From SZAS-18 sp038322235 (GTDB lineage Bacteria; Verrucomicrobiota; Verrucomicrobiia; Chthoniobacterales; SZAS-18): 64,000 nt of DNA. Positions 36,214 through 45,207 of this stretch are shown here, piece after piece (positions within the stretch are counted from its first letter, which is position 1; every line of letters begins with the position of its first letter). The stretch lies in NCBI GenBank assembly GCA_038322235.1, contig JBBQFQ010000001.1, positions 124,001 to 188,000 on the forward strand, in the 5' to 3' direction. Both the position numbers and the translations under genes were made by a program. The notes below the pieces were generated by a model that did not search any database, was not told the origin of the DNA, and saw nothing but the letters and a program-made list of their open reading frames with translations.

Positions 36214-36588
36214 TCAACCGCCGATCTGCGCGCGGTAGCCGGCGGCATCGAGCAGGGACCCGGTTTCCGCCGGAGCATCAAGCTTCAGCTTGAACATCCA
36301 GCCTGCGCCGAAAGGGTCGGTGTTCACCAGGGAGGAATTTTCCGCCAACGCGGTGTTCACCTCGACGACTTCGCCGCTCGCCGGCGCGTAGATGTCGCTC
36401 GCCGCCTTGACGGACTCCACCACCGCGACGGTCTCTCCGGCTTTCACTTTCCGGCCGACCTTCGGCAGATCAACGAACACCACGTCCGAAAGCTCGCCCT
36501 GCGCGTGGTCGCTGATCCCGACACAGCCGTCCTCGAGCCGGAGCCATTCGTGGGATTTCGCGTAACGGAGGGATTCAGGAACGTTCAT
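36214..36588 (-). CDS. gcvH: Glycine cleavage system H protein
   Basis: 124-aa lipoyl carrier that shuttles the aminomethyl group between P, T and L proteins. KSHEWLRLEDG near the N-terminus, then VVESVKAASDIYAPASGEV with Lys61 as the lipoylated residue. Follows gcvT after 84 bp on the same strand. The P-protein gene is not in this window. Confidence 0.96.
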   Translation of the reverse strand: MNVPESLRYAKSHEWLRLEDGCVGISDHAQGELSDVVFVDLPKVGRKVKAGETVAVVESVKAASDIYAPASGEVVEVNTALAENSSLVNTDPFGAGWMFKLKLDAPAETGSLLDAAGYRAQIGG

Positions 36589-36672
36589 CGGGAGCGGTGA
36601 TTGGAGGGTGGAGACGGAATGTCGCGGCGACGGCCGGTCTTCTGAGGTGATTTGCGGAATCTGCTTTTTGGA

Positions 36673-37767
36673 TCATTCGTTCTTGTAGAGCGGTTTTTTG
36701 TCGACCACGGCCGCGTATTTCTTCCCGCGGATGTCGATACTGACGAGCGTCCCGGGCTTCGCAAGATCCACCGGCAGGTAGGCGAGTCCGATGCCACAAT
36801 CGAGGCAGGGGGAGAGCCCGCCGCTGCTGAGTTCCCCAACGCGCTTCTCTCCGTGGAATACGGCGTAGTGGGAACGAAGCGGTGGCCCCTTTTCGGTCTG
36901 CCGCAGGGCTGCCAGCCGGACTTTCACCCCCTCAGCTTTCTGCTTGCGGAGGGCTTCGGCGCCAATGAATTTCTTCTCCAGCGCACAGAAAAAGCCCAAT
37001 CCCGCTTCGAGCGGCGTGCGATCGGGCCCGAGGTCAGAACCGTTCAGCGGATAACAGACCTCCAAGCGAAGACTATCTCGCGCGCCGAGTCCACAGGGCA
37101 TGAGGCCGTGATCCTGGCCGGCGTCGATTAATTCCTGCAACGCCGTCTGAGCGTAAGTCGCCGGAAAAAAGAGTTCGAAGCCATCCTCGCCGGTGTAGCC
37201 GGTCCGCGCGACGTAGTAGGATACATCCTTCCGCTCGACCACTTTCACGCCGAGACGGATGGGCGGCTCGAAGCGGGTTCCAAAGAACTTCCGCAGGATG
37301 ACCTCGGCGTTCGGACCCTGCAGCGCGAGGGCGGCGCATTCGTCGCTCAGGTTCTCGAGCTTCACGCCCGCGACGAGGTGCCGCTGCAGCCACGCGAAAT
37401 CCTCCCCAATTTTCGAGGCGTTCACAACGAGGAGGAATTGTTCCTCCCCGAACTGGTAGATGATCAGGTCATCGATCACCCCGCCGTGCTCATTGAGCAG
37501 GAATCCATAAAGACTCTGCCCCGGGCGGATCTTGGCGAGGTCATTCGAAAAGACCGTATTCAGCCAAGCCTTCGCGCCCGCGTTCCGCACGAATAACTGG
37601 CCCATGTGCGAGATGTCGAAAATCCCGGCCGCATTTCGGACCGCCCGATGCTCGGTGAGGATGCCGGCTCCATACGCCACGGGCATGTGCCAGCCGCCGA
37701 ACTCGACCATCTTGCCGCCGAGCGCGACGTGCGCGGAATGCAGCGGGGTACGTTTCAAATCATCCAT
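36673..37767 (-). CDS. gcvT: Aminomethyltransferase (glycine cleavage T protein)
   Basis: 364 aa; transfers the methylene group from the H-protein to tetrahydrofolate with release of ammonia. FGGWHMPVAYGAGILTEHRA and GIFDISHMGQL are the N-terminal signatures, and ARTGYTGEDGFELFFPA carries folate-site residues. GGAACGAG shortly before the ATG is a plausible ribosome-binding site. A TTGACA with a weak TAACGG -10 at 37774-37802 may be the promoter but is very close to the start. I saw no glycine-riboswitch-like structure in the 119-bp upstream gap. Confidence 0.95.
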   Translation of the reverse strand: MDDLKRTPLHSAHVALGGKMVEFGGWHMPVAYGAGILTEHRAVRNAAGIFDISHMGQLFVRNAGAKAWLNTVFSNDLAKIRPGQSLYGFLLNEHGGVIDDLIIYQFGEEQFLLVVNASKIGEDFAWLQRHLVAGVKLENLSDECAALALQGPNAEVILRKFFGTRFEPPIRLGVKVVERKDVSYYVARTGYTGEDGFELFFPATYAQTALQELIDAGQDHGLMPCGLGARDSLRLEVCYPLNGSDLGPDRTPLEAGLGFFCALEKKFIGAEALRKQKAEGVKVRLAALRQTEKGPPLRSHYAVFHGEKRVGELSSGGLSPCLDCGIGLAYLPVDLAKPGTLVSIDIRGKKYAAVVDKKPLYKNE

Positions 37768-37886
37768 CTCGTTCCGTTACGGGCGCGCCGCCCCTGTGTC
37801 AACGCGGCAGCGGGCCCCGCCGCATCTGTGACTGCGCACGATTCACAGGTTGCCGAGTCCGCAGGCACGCCCACCATGCGCCCTGA

Positions 37887-38705
37887 ATGAAATGGCTCGA
37901 CCGTCTCGAACTGCGTCTCGGACGCTATGCCATCCCGGGCCTCACGCGGATCATCGCGGTCTTCAGCGTGATCGCGTGGATCATCTCCAAATTCAACCCG
38001 GCGTACCTGAACATCCTCGTCTTGAATCGCGCCGATGTCCTCGCCGGCGCGGTCTGGCAGCTGGTCTCATTCACCATCGTCCCGCAGGTCTCCGATTCAT
38101 TCCTTTTCATCCCCATCGAGCACAGCAGCGCGGTCTGGATGGTTTTCTACGCGTGGATGCTTTGGTCCTTCGGAGATGCCCTCGAGGAGGAGTGGGGGAG
38201 CTTTCGTCTGAATGCATACATCGGGCTTGGGATGCTCGGCACGATCGCAAACACCTTCCTCTTTGGGGTCCCGGGCACCTTCTCCTCGATCAATCTTTCC
38301 ATCCTGTTCGCCGTCGCGACCCTCGCGCCCGAACTTCCCATTCAGCCTCTCTTGTTTTTTACGGTTCCCATTAAGTGGGTCGCACTCGTCTTCGCGATCC
38401 TTTTCGCCGGCGTGCCCTTCCTTTTCGGTAGCATCCTCGTGAAGCTGCTGATCGTCCTCTCGTTCACCAACTACCTCTTCTTCTTCGCGCCGATGTGGGT
38501 TCGACGGTGGCGCGGCCGACGGGAGGTTCAAGGGCGCCGCGTCGCGGATGGGCCAACCGCTCGCGGAGCCACGGCGGAAGCGCGGACAATTCACCAATGC
38601 AAGACGTGCGGCCGGACCGACGGCACAAATCCCGAACTTGAGTTCCGGGTGAGCGGGAACGACGGGGAGGATTACTGTCAGGATCACCTCCCCAAAACCC
38701 GTTGA
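37887..38705 (+). CDS. Rhomboid-like membrane protein without catalytic motif
   Basis: 272 aa with six predicted helices between residues 18 and 205. The layout (WQLVSFTIVPQ with LFIPIEHSSAVWMVFYAWML, then SFGDALEEEWGSFRLNAYIG) is that of rhomboid-fold proteins. The protease GxSG box is absent: the equivalent stretch is GTFSSINLSILFAVATL, and there is no His in the last helix, so it is probably an inactive relative. The C-terminal tail adds a small zinc-binding-like segment, CKTCGRTDG...CQDHL. Single gene, divergent from gcvT. Confidence 0.6.
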   Translation: MKWLDRLELRLGRYAIPGLTRIIAVFSVIAWIISKFNPAYLNILVLNRADVLAGAVWQLVSFTIVPQVSDSFLFIPIEHSSAVWMVFYAWMLWSFGDALEEEWGSFRLNAYIGLGMLGTIANTFLFGVPGTFSSINLSILFAVATLAPELPIQPLLFFTVPIKWVALVFAILFAGVPFLFGSILVKLLIVLSFTNYLFFFAPMWVRRWRGRREVQGRRVADGPTARGATAEARTIHQCKTCGRTDGTNPELEFRVSGNDGEDYCQDHLPKTR

Positions 38706-38806
38706 ACCGCGCAGGACCGGCCGACCAATCCGAGAATTTTCTGTGATGTCATTCGCCCGGACGCGTCGCGTCGCTTAAATACGCGGCACTTCGTCCCCCC
38801 CGAAAC

Positions 38807-39805
38807 ATGTCCTATCGAACCTTGGGAAGCGGCCCGGCCGCGCTTGAAGTTAGCAAGCTCGGTCTCGGCTGCATGGGCATGAGCTACGCCTACGGTCCCG
38901 CGGACGAGTCGGAATCGCTGCGCGTGCTCCATCGTTACGTTGCCCTCGGCGGCATCTTTCTCGATACGGCCGAGGTCTACGGCCCGCACCGAAATGAAGA
39001 ACTCATCGGCCGGTTCCTTCGCGAGGTTCCTCGCATTCGTGCCGTCGTCGCCACGAAGTTCGGTTTCCGGATCGAGGATGGCAAGGTGACGGGGCTCGAC
39101 GGCACACCGCAAAACGCGGTGCGCGCGTGCGAGGCGAGCCTGCAACGCCTCGGCCTGGAGACCGTCGACCTCTTCTATCTCCACCGCGTCGACCCGGCGG
39201 TCCCGATCGAGGAAACTGTCGGCGCCATGGCGGAGTTGGTCCGCGCCGGAAAGGTCCGGCGCCTCGGTCTGTCGGAAGTGAGTGCGGAGACCATCCGGCG
39301 CGCTCATGCGGTCCACCCGATCACCGCCGTCCAAAGCGAGTGGTCGCTCTGGACGCGCGACGTCGAACAGAACGGGGTCCTCGCGGCCTGCCGTGAACTC
39401 GGGATCGGCTTCGTTCCGTACTCACCCCTGGGGCGCGGTTTCCTGACCGGAAAGATCGCCTCACCGGACCAACTCACTCCCGGCGACTGGCGCCGGCTGG
39501 AGCAGCCCCGCTTCGAGCCGGCGAATTTCACGCACAATCTCGCGCTCGTGGACCGCATTCGGGCAAACGCCGCCGGACTGGGCTGCACCGCCGGCCAGCT
39601 CGCCCTCGCCTGGGTGCTGGCGCAAGGGAAGGATGTCGTTCCCATCCCCGGCACCAAACGCCTCGCCTATCTCGAAGAGAACATGGCGACCACGCGCGTG
39701 CGCTTGAAACCCGATGACCTGGCTGCTCTCGATGCCGATTTTCCGCCGGGGTCCGCCTCGGGAGAACGCTATGCCCCGGCGATGATGGCGCGAGTGCACG
39801 CCTGA
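38807..39805 (+). CDS. Aldo/keto reductase
   Basis: 332-aa NADPH-dependent oxidoreductase with a TIM-barrel fold. GLGCMGMSYAYGPADESESL at the start matches the AKR13-like group. The catalytic tetrad is visible as Asp and Tyr in FLDTAEVYGPHRNEELIG, Lys in VATKFGF and His in LHRVDP. VPIPGTKRLAYLEEN near the end binds the NADP phosphate. Substrate unknown. It converges with the tautomerase gene, with 3 bp between stops. Confidence 0.92.
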   Translation: MSYRTLGSGPAALEVSKLGLGCMGMSYAYGPADESESLRVLHRYVALGGIFLDTAEVYGPHRNEELIGRFLREVPRIRAVVATKFGFRIEDGKVTGLDGTPQNAVRACEASLQRLGLETVDLFYLHRVDPAVPIEETVGAMAELVRAGKVRRLGLSEVSAETIRRAHAVHPITAVQSEWSLWTRDVEQNGVLAACRELGIGFVPYSPLGRGFLTGKIASPDQLTPGDWRRLEQPRFEPANFTHNLALVDRIRANAAGLGCTAGQLALAWVLAQGKDVVPIPGTKRLAYLEENMATTRVRLKPDDLAALDADFPPGSASGERYAPAMMARVHA

Positions 39806-39808
39806 TCT

Positions 39809-40210
39809 TCAGCCGTTCACGCGCTGGTACCGCCACTCCTGCGTTCGGCCTCCGTACCCGTAGGCCGCCGCGCGGACATCGGCGACGTGGACGTAGGAAT
39901 GCTCAGCCACGTCGCCTCCCAGCAGCCGGTTCATCGCCGCGTGGATCTGCTCCAGGTAGTCCGACTTTTCCGGCTTCGTGTTGGTTTCGTCCGTGACGCT
40001 GATCTCCAGAAAGAAGCTGCGTCCGCCCGAAGCGGAGAGCGATTCGCCACCGATGAACCAGTGGTTCGGATCGATGAACTGCACGGTCACGGCCGTGACC
40101 CGGACTTCCTTGCGAAGAACCGCGGCAGTGATGCTGGTGACTTCGCGGGCGACCCGCTGGGCGAGTGCCGGATCCGGCGCGCCGGAAAGATGGATGACAA
40201 TGTGGGGCAT
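39809..40210 (-). CDS. Tautomerase-superfamily protein
   Basis: 133 aa. After removal of the initiator Met, Pro1 (MPHIVIHLSG) would be the catalytic base, as in 4-oxalocrotonate tautomerases. At twice the length of the minimal subunit it may carry two beta-alpha-beta units (second near KSDYLEQIHAAMNRLLGG). Substrate not deducible. Divergently transcribed from the LysR gene across 112 bp, the classic layout for a LysR-regulated target. Confidence 0.8.
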   Translation of the reverse strand: MPHIVIHLSGAPDPALAQRVAREVTSITAAVLRKEVRVTAVTVQFIDPNHWFIGGESLSASGGRSFFLEISVTDETNTKPEKSDYLEQIHAAMNRLLGGDVAEHSYVHVADVRAAAYGYGGRTQEWRYQRVNG

Positions 40211-40322
40211 GACGATGTTTGCGGTTGGGATTGAATCTGATGGCTTGCTTGACCGGATAGCTTCCCCCGTCGATACCTTCCTGTGAAACCGATTGTTCCG
40301 CGCACTCCCATCGGATCTTCCG

Positions 40323-41168
40323 ATGACTGAAACCCACTTCGATCACCGCCTCCTGGAGACCTTCGTGAAAGTCGCGGAGGCGGGAACGATCTCGCTCGGT
40401 GCCCAGCGGGTGCATCGGACCCAGTCCACGGTCAGCGCCCAGATTCAGCAGCTTGAGGAGGACGCGGGTGCCCGGTTATTTGACCGCGGGGCGCGCCGCC
40501 TCAGCCTCACCGCCACCGGCGAGAAACTGCTCGGTCTCGCCGTCGAGATTCTGGACATGAATCAGCGTGCGGTCACGGCGCTGCGTGCTCCGCAATCCCG
40601 GCAGATCCTGCGCTTCGGTTGCAGCGGCTACTACCGGCCGCACGACCTCCCCCGCCTTGTCGCCCGCACGCAGCGATCGTTCCCGGACTACTCGCTCGAA
40701 TTTACGGTCGGGCCGTCGAAGCATCTCGAGGAGCTGATCACCGCCGGCGAACTCGACGTCGCCGTCGTGAGCAGCGTGGCGAGGCTGCGCGGCGCACGGC
40801 TGCTGCATCTCGAGCCGCTCGCCTGGATCGGAGCACCAGACTTCCGCCTGCCCGGCGGGCCCCTTCCGCTCGTGCTGCTCGGTCCGGAGTGTCAGATCCG
40901 GCGGGTCGCGCTTCGTGCGCTCGCCCGCTCCCGTCGCGCTGTCTCCGTGGTGCTCACGAGCACGAGCCCGGTCGGCGTCGTCGCCGCGCTCGAGGCCCGG
41001 CTGGGTGTTGGATGCCTGAACCGGCACGCGGTCCCGCCCACCCTCGCCGTCGTCCGCGATTCGAAACTCCCACCGCTTCCTGCCGTGGGCTTTTACGCGC
41101 TGCAGCGAGCGCGCAATGCCGCCTGGACCCGGCTGATCGACGAGTTCGCCCAGCTCCCCGGGATCTGA
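40323..41168 (+). CDS. LysR-family transcriptional regulator
   Basis: 281 aa. The helix-turn-helix is ETFVKVAEAGTISLGAQRVH followed by RTQSTVSAQIQQLEEDAG, and the effector domain begins at about residue 92 (LRFGCSGYYRP). The ATG at 40323 (MTETHFDH) fits the family start; an upstream frame adds ten residues. Its binding site is probably in 40211-40322, controlling the divergent tautomerase gene and possibly the aldo/keto reductase read toward it. Inducer unknown. Confidence 0.9.
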   Translation: MTETHFDHRLLETFVKVAEAGTISLGAQRVHRTQSTVSAQIQQLEEDAGARLFDRGARRLSLTATGEKLLGLAVEILDMNQRAVTALRAPQSRQILRFGCSGYYRPHDLPRLVARTQRSFPDYSLEFTVGPSKHLEELITAGELDVAVVSSVARLRGARLLHLEPLAWIGAPDFRLPGGPLPLVLLGPECQIRRVALRALARSRRAVSVVLTSTSPVGVVAALEARLGVGCLNRHAVPPTLAVVRDSKLPPLPAVGFYALQRARNAAWTRLIDEFAQLPGI

Positions 41169-41206
41169 ACGATCGGTCTTGAGCCCGCGCGGGAGAATGC
41201 GATTCC

Positions 41207-42406
41207 ATGGGCACCATGGATCCCGTCCAACGCTCCCGCTTCAACGCCGCGTTCACCTTCGGCCGCTACATGGCGCTCGCTGACGACGCCAACCACGCGT
41301 ATCGCTGGCCCACGGATTTCCGAATCTCCGAGACCCCGTTGTTTCTCACGCCGGAGTTCGCCTCGGAGGTCGCGGCTGCCGCGAACGGAATTGTGCGACA
41401 GCTCCGCACGCCGGAATTCGCCCTTCACTCAGCTGGAGCGATTCCGCCCGGACTCGAGGTGCCGGGGGAGACCCCGCATCCGACGTTTCTCCAGGTTGAT
41501 CTCGCGATTTGCCGGGGGCCCGATGGGCGGCTCACCCCCCGACTAATCGAGTTGCAGGGTTTTCCCTCGCTCTACGCGTTTCAGACGTTCCTCACGCGGC
41601 TTTATCATCGGCACTACGGCTTGGCGGAATCCTGGCAGCCCTATTTCGGCGGGCTTGATGCTCCCGGCTATCGTGACTTTTTGCGTTCCACCATTCTTGG
41701 TCCGTGCGCGCCAGAAAATGTCGTCCTGCTCGAACTCAAACCCGGGGAACAAAAGACCCGGATTGACTTTGCCGTCACGGAGGAGCTCCTCGGCATCAGA
41801 CCAGTCTGTCTGACAGCGGTCCGGAAGCGTGGCCGCCAGTTGTTCTATGAGCGAGACGGCCGGGAGGTACGCATCGAACGGATCTACAACCGCGTCATTT
41901 TCGACGAACTCCAGCGCAAGCCACTCGAGTTCGCGTTTCGCTTTACCGACGATCTCGATGTCGCTTGGGCAGGCCATCCGAACTGGTACTTCCGCATCAG
42001 CAAGCATTCGTTGCCCTTCCTTCGCACCCCGCACACGTCCCCCGCGTATTTCGCCGACGAGTTTCCCGTCGGAGAGGACATCACCCGCTACGTGCTAAAG
42101 CCTCTGTACTCTTTCGCGGGACTCGGCGTCGAGATGGAGCCCACCGCCGCAAAGCTCGCCGACCTCGCCGAGCCTCGGAATTATATCCTGCAGCAAAAGG
42201 TCGCCTACGAACCGTTCATCCCAACCGTGGAAGGCGCGGTCTCCAAGGCGGAAATTCGGATGATGTTCGTCTGGCCAGACGGAGGCGAGCCACGGCTCGT
42301 CAACAACCTCGTCCGGATGAGCCAGGGAAAAATGATGGGCGTCGACTTCAATCACAACAAGACTTGGGTGGGCGCGAGCGTCGCGCTTCACGAAGGCAAT
42401 CCGTGA
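41207..42406 (+). CDS. Conserved protein of unknown function, possibly ATP-grasp-like
   Basis: 399-aa soluble protein with no signal peptide. Blocks that look conserved: TPRLIELQGFPSLYAFQTFL, RIERIYNRVIFDEL, and in the C-terminal part RYVLKPLYSFAGLGVEM, NYILQQKVAYEPFIP and AEIRMMFVWPDG. The order 'VLKP...G.GV', 'Q..v' and 'eiR.m' resembles the nucleotide-binding core of ATP-grasp ligases, which is an inference. Start ATG at 41207 or 41216. Follows the LysR gene by 38 bp. Confidence 0.6.
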   Translation: MGTMDPVQRSRFNAAFTFGRYMALADDANHAYRWPTDFRISETPLFLTPEFASEVAAAANGIVRQLRTPEFALHSAGAIPPGLEVPGETPHPTFLQVDLAICRGPDGRLTPRLIELQGFPSLYAFQTFLTRLYHRHYGLAESWQPYFGGLDAPGYRDFLRSTILGPCAPENVVLLELKPGEQKTRIDFAVTEELLGIRPVCLTAVRKRGRQLFYERDGREVRIERIYNRVIFDELQRKPLEFAFRFTDDLDVAWAGHPNWYFRISKHSLPFLRTPHTSPAYFADEFPVGEDITRYVLKPLYSFAGLGVEMEPTAAKLADLAEPRNYILQQKVAYEPFIPTVEGAVSKAEIRMMFVWPDGGEPRLVNNLVRMSQGKMMGVDFNHNKTWVGASVALHEGNP

Positions 42407-42467
42407 GTCGAGGCATGGCCGCACTCTCCACTTGGCAGGGAGCCCGCAACGCGGAGGTTGCGGGGCA

Positions 42468-42734
42468 ATGACTGGCGCGGAACTCTTTATCGCGATCGGC
42501 GGAACGGTCGTCGCGGGAATTTTCATCGCGCAGGCTTTGCGGCGAAATAAAGACGAGGACGCCTATCTGCGCCGCGGTGACCTCACGAGCATGCTTCGCT
42601 CCCCGACCTCCCGGGAGAAGGCCGAGGTTCCGCTCCGCCCGGCAGCCGCCCGCCTCCTCGCCCGGCGGAAACTGGAAGAATCCCGTCCCGCGCCCGACGT
42701 CAGCCAAAAACCCGGCGAAGCTGGTCCGCCGTAG
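42468..42734 (+). CDS. Small single-pass membrane protein
   Basis: 88 aa: one helix (FIAIGGTVVAGIFIAQALRR) at residues 6-25, then a charged, Pro/Arg-rich cytoplasmic tail with no recognised domain. The ATG at 42468 is 61 bp after the previous stop. It may be co-transcribed with the flanking genes. Confidence 0.5.
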   Translation: MTGAELFIAIGGTVVAGIFIAQALRRNKDEDAYLRRGDLTSMLRSPTSREKAEVPLRPAAARLLARRKLEESRPAPDVSQKPGEAGPP

Positions 42735-42794
42735 TTCCGCTTTTCGTCCGTTCCCCGCGCCCGGCCGGTGCCGCCGTGAGCGCCCCCTCCTGCA

Positions 42795-43598
42795 ATGCCC
42801 GCAATGCCCCTCCTCATCTCATCACTTCGCCGCTCCCGCTGGCTTTCCCTGCTCAGCCTCCTCTTCATCCTCGCGATCGCGAACCCCGCGACCGGCGACG
42901 GCGCGACGCGCAAAAGGAAGTCCTCCCAGTCCTCGAAACACAGCAAGAAATCCTCGAAGTCTTCCCGCGGAAAAAGTTCGAAATCCTCCCGACGGAATCG
43001 CGGACGGAAGGGAAGCTACTATCCGGAACCTTCGTTCGCCGTACCCTCGATTCAGCGAGGCTTCCGCACCGTGGTGATCGATGCCGGACACGGCGGACAC
43101 GACCCCGGCGGGATTCCGGGCCAGCGCTTTTCCGAGAAGGAGATCGCGCTCGATACCGCCATCAGACTGCAGAAATTGCTCGATCGCGCCGGCCTCCGCA
43201 CCATCATGACGCGACGGGACGACACGTTCGTTCCTCTGCCCGGCCGCGTCGCGGCGGCGAACGCCACGAACGATTCCATCTTCGTCAGCGTCCACTATAA
43301 TTCTTCGGGCAACCCCGACGCGCACGGTTTTGAAACGTACTACTTCCACGGCGCCGGGTTCCCCCTCGCCGCCCGAATCCATCGAAATCTCCTTTCGGCG
43401 ATCCCGACGGAGGATCGAGGCGTCCGCCGTCGGGGATTTTATGTGATCCGCAACACCCGCATTCCGGCCGTGCTTTGCGAGTGCGGATTCCTCACCAACG
43501 AAACCGAGGGCAGCGCCGCCAACGGTCGGGGTTACCGCCAGCGCGTCGCCGAGGCGATCGCCAAAGCGGTCATCGAGACCCGTCGAGAAGGCGGTTAA
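42795..43598 (+). CDS. N-acetylmuramoyl-L-alanine amidase (Amidase_3)
   Basis: 267-aa exported enzyme that cleaves the amide bond between muramic acid and the stem peptide. A signal peptide covers residues 1-36. A Lys/Ser/Arg-rich linker follows (about 38-73), likely to bind cell-wall polyanions. The zinc amidase domain has VIDAGHGGHDPG (His99), SEKE (Glu114), SVHYNS (His165) and CECGFLTNETEG with the catalytic Glu. Single domain, like AmiA/AmiC without AMIN. Separate promoter not obvious. Confidence 0.93.
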   Translation: MPAMPLLISSLRRSRWLSLLSLLFILAIANPATGDGATRKRKSSQSSKHSKKSSKSSRGKSSKSSRRNRGRKGSYYPEPSFAVPSIQRGFRTVVIDAGHGGHDPGGIPGQRFSEKEIALDTAIRLQKLLDRAGLRTIMTRRDDTFVPLPGRVAAANATNDSIFVSVHYNSSGNPDAHGFETYYFHGAGFPLAARIHRNLLSAIPTEDRGVRRRGFYVIRNTRIPAVLCECGFLTNETEGSAANGRGYRQRVAEAIAKAVIETRREGG

Positions 43599-43667
43599 TC
43601 GTCCAAACCTCGGGGCTCTTGCGACGGTGCTTGCCCGCCAACGGTTCGAAACCTTAGAAAGGCGCTC

Positions 43668-45191
43668 GTGATTGTCTCGCGTGCGGAAATGACGGCGCTC
43701 GAAGAACGGGTGTTTGCGGCTGGCTGTCCCGTCGAATTGCTGATGGAGAAGGTCGGGCGGGCGATGGCGGCCCGGATCATCGAATGCGCGCCGGTCACCC
43801 GGGGCGTGGTCATTTTCATTGGTCGGACGCACAACGGTGGCGATGGCCTTGTCGCTGCCCGCGCGCTCGCCGAGGCGGGATTCGCCGTCGAGGTCCGCTT
43901 CGCGCATCCGCCCGCCAAACTGGCGCCCCTGACCGCGCGCATGGCGGAGCGCCTTCCCGCTCACGTGACGCGCTCGATGATCGGAGAGGGCGACTACACC
44001 AAGCCGGGATGCCGCCCAGCCAGGGTGGTTCTCGATGCGATTCTGGGCGTCAACGCCCGCGGCGCCTTGCGCATCCCCGAGCGCGCGGCGTGCCGTGAGA
44101 TGAACGCGCTCCGCCGTGCTTCCGCCTGCATCATCGCGCTCGATCTTCCAAGCGGACTCGACGCTGACACCGGCGCGCTCGACCCAGACGCGGTCCTGGC
44201 CGGGCGCACCCTGACCGTCGGATTCGCCAAACGCGGGCTCATGGTCGATGCGGCGGTGAACCACGTCGGGCGATTGGACGTGATCGCGCTGCCGGAATTC
44301 TCCCGCGCGCTGCGAGAGTCAGGGATTGAGACCTCCGGCCACGACCGGCTGTCCGATCCCGAATCCCTGATCGGATTGATCCCACCGAGGGCTTTTGACT
44401 CGCACAAGGGTCACTATGGACGCGTCGGAATTTTCGCGGGCTCGGTGGGTTTCACGGGCGCGGCCCGACTCAGCGCGCTCGGGGCCCTCCGGGGCGGTGC
44501 CGGGCTCGTGACGGTTTTTGCGCGCCGCCACGAAGTCTACCCGATCATCGCCGCTGCCGCCCCACCCGAAGCGATGGTGAAGCCGATCGATGACCCGCGG
44601 CAAATCCTCGACGAGCGGATCGACATCCTCGCGATTGGCCCGGGGCTCGGCCTTGCGGATGGCGAAGCCGTTCGACAGGTCATCGAGCAGTTTCCCCGCA
44701 CCGCCGTCGTCGACGCGGACGCGATCAACGTCTTCGTCCGAGGACCCAGCGGCGCCGCCCGCCTCGACCACTGTGCCGGTGCCCGTTTGTTGACGCCTCA
44801 CCCGGGCGAAATGGCCCGGTTGTTTCCGGAATCGCTCAAGCTCTCGCGCGCGGAGACCGCGCGAAATTTCAGCGATCGCTACCCGGATACCACCCTGCTG
44901 TTGAAAGGCGCCCGCACCATCGTCGCGCGGCGCGGCCTTCCCCTCGCCTACAACGTCAACGGCACCCCCGGGATGGCGACCGGCGGCATGGGCGATGTCC
45001 TCACGGGTGTCTGCGCTGCGCTGCTCGCCCAGGGGCTCACTCCGTACGATGCCGCCAGGGTCGCCGCATGGCTGTGCGCTGCCGCGGCGGAAGACGGAAT
45101 CGCCGATGGCGAGTCGGAGCAATCTCTCGCCGCCTCCGATATTCCCCGTCGGCTGGGCCGGGCGTTTCGGCGTCTGAACGAGGGAATGTAG
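43668..45191 (+). CDS. nnr: Bifunctional NAD(P)HX epimerase / dehydratase
   Basis: 507 aa. Repairs damaged hydrated NADH and NADPH. The N-terminal epimerase (YjeF_N, residues 1-215) has SRAEMTALEERVFAAG, GRTHNGGDGLVAARAL and LDLPSGLDADTG. The C-terminal dehydratase (YjeF_C, about 225-505) has HKGHYGRVGIFAGSVGFTGA, LLTPHPGEMARL and GMATGGMGDVLTG. The GTG at 43668 is used because the sequence from MIVSRAEM aligns with family starts; the next ATG is at 43689. Confidence 0.93.
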   Translation: MIVSRAEMTALEERVFAAGCPVELLMEKVGRAMAARIIECAPVTRGVVIFIGRTHNGGDGLVAARALAEAGFAVEVRFAHPPAKLAPLTARMAERLPAHVTRSMIGEGDYTKPGCRPARVVLDAILGVNARGALRIPERAACREMNALRRASACIIALDLPSGLDADTGALDPDAVLAGRTLTVGFAKRGLMVDAAVNHVGRLDVIALPEFSRALRESGIETSGHDRLSDPESLIGLIPPRAFDSHKGHYGRVGIFAGSVGFTGAARLSALGALRGGAGLVTVFARRHEVYPIIAAAAPPEAMVKPIDDPRQILDERIDILAIGPGLGLADGEAVRQVIEQFPRTAVVDADAINVFVRGPSGAARLDHCAGARLLTPHPGEMARLFPESLKLSRAETARNFSDRYPDTTLLLKGARTIVARRGLPLAYNVNGTPGMATGGMGDVLTGVCAALLAQGLTPYDAARVAAWLCAAAAEDGIADGESEQSLAASDIPRRLGRAFRRLNEGM

Positions 45192-45207
45192 CGCGTGACG
45201 TCTGCTC

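Noticed and set aside
37768..37886. Glycine riboswitch ahead of gcvT
   Set aside because: The 119-bp gap shows no paired aptamer-like structure that I can recognise.
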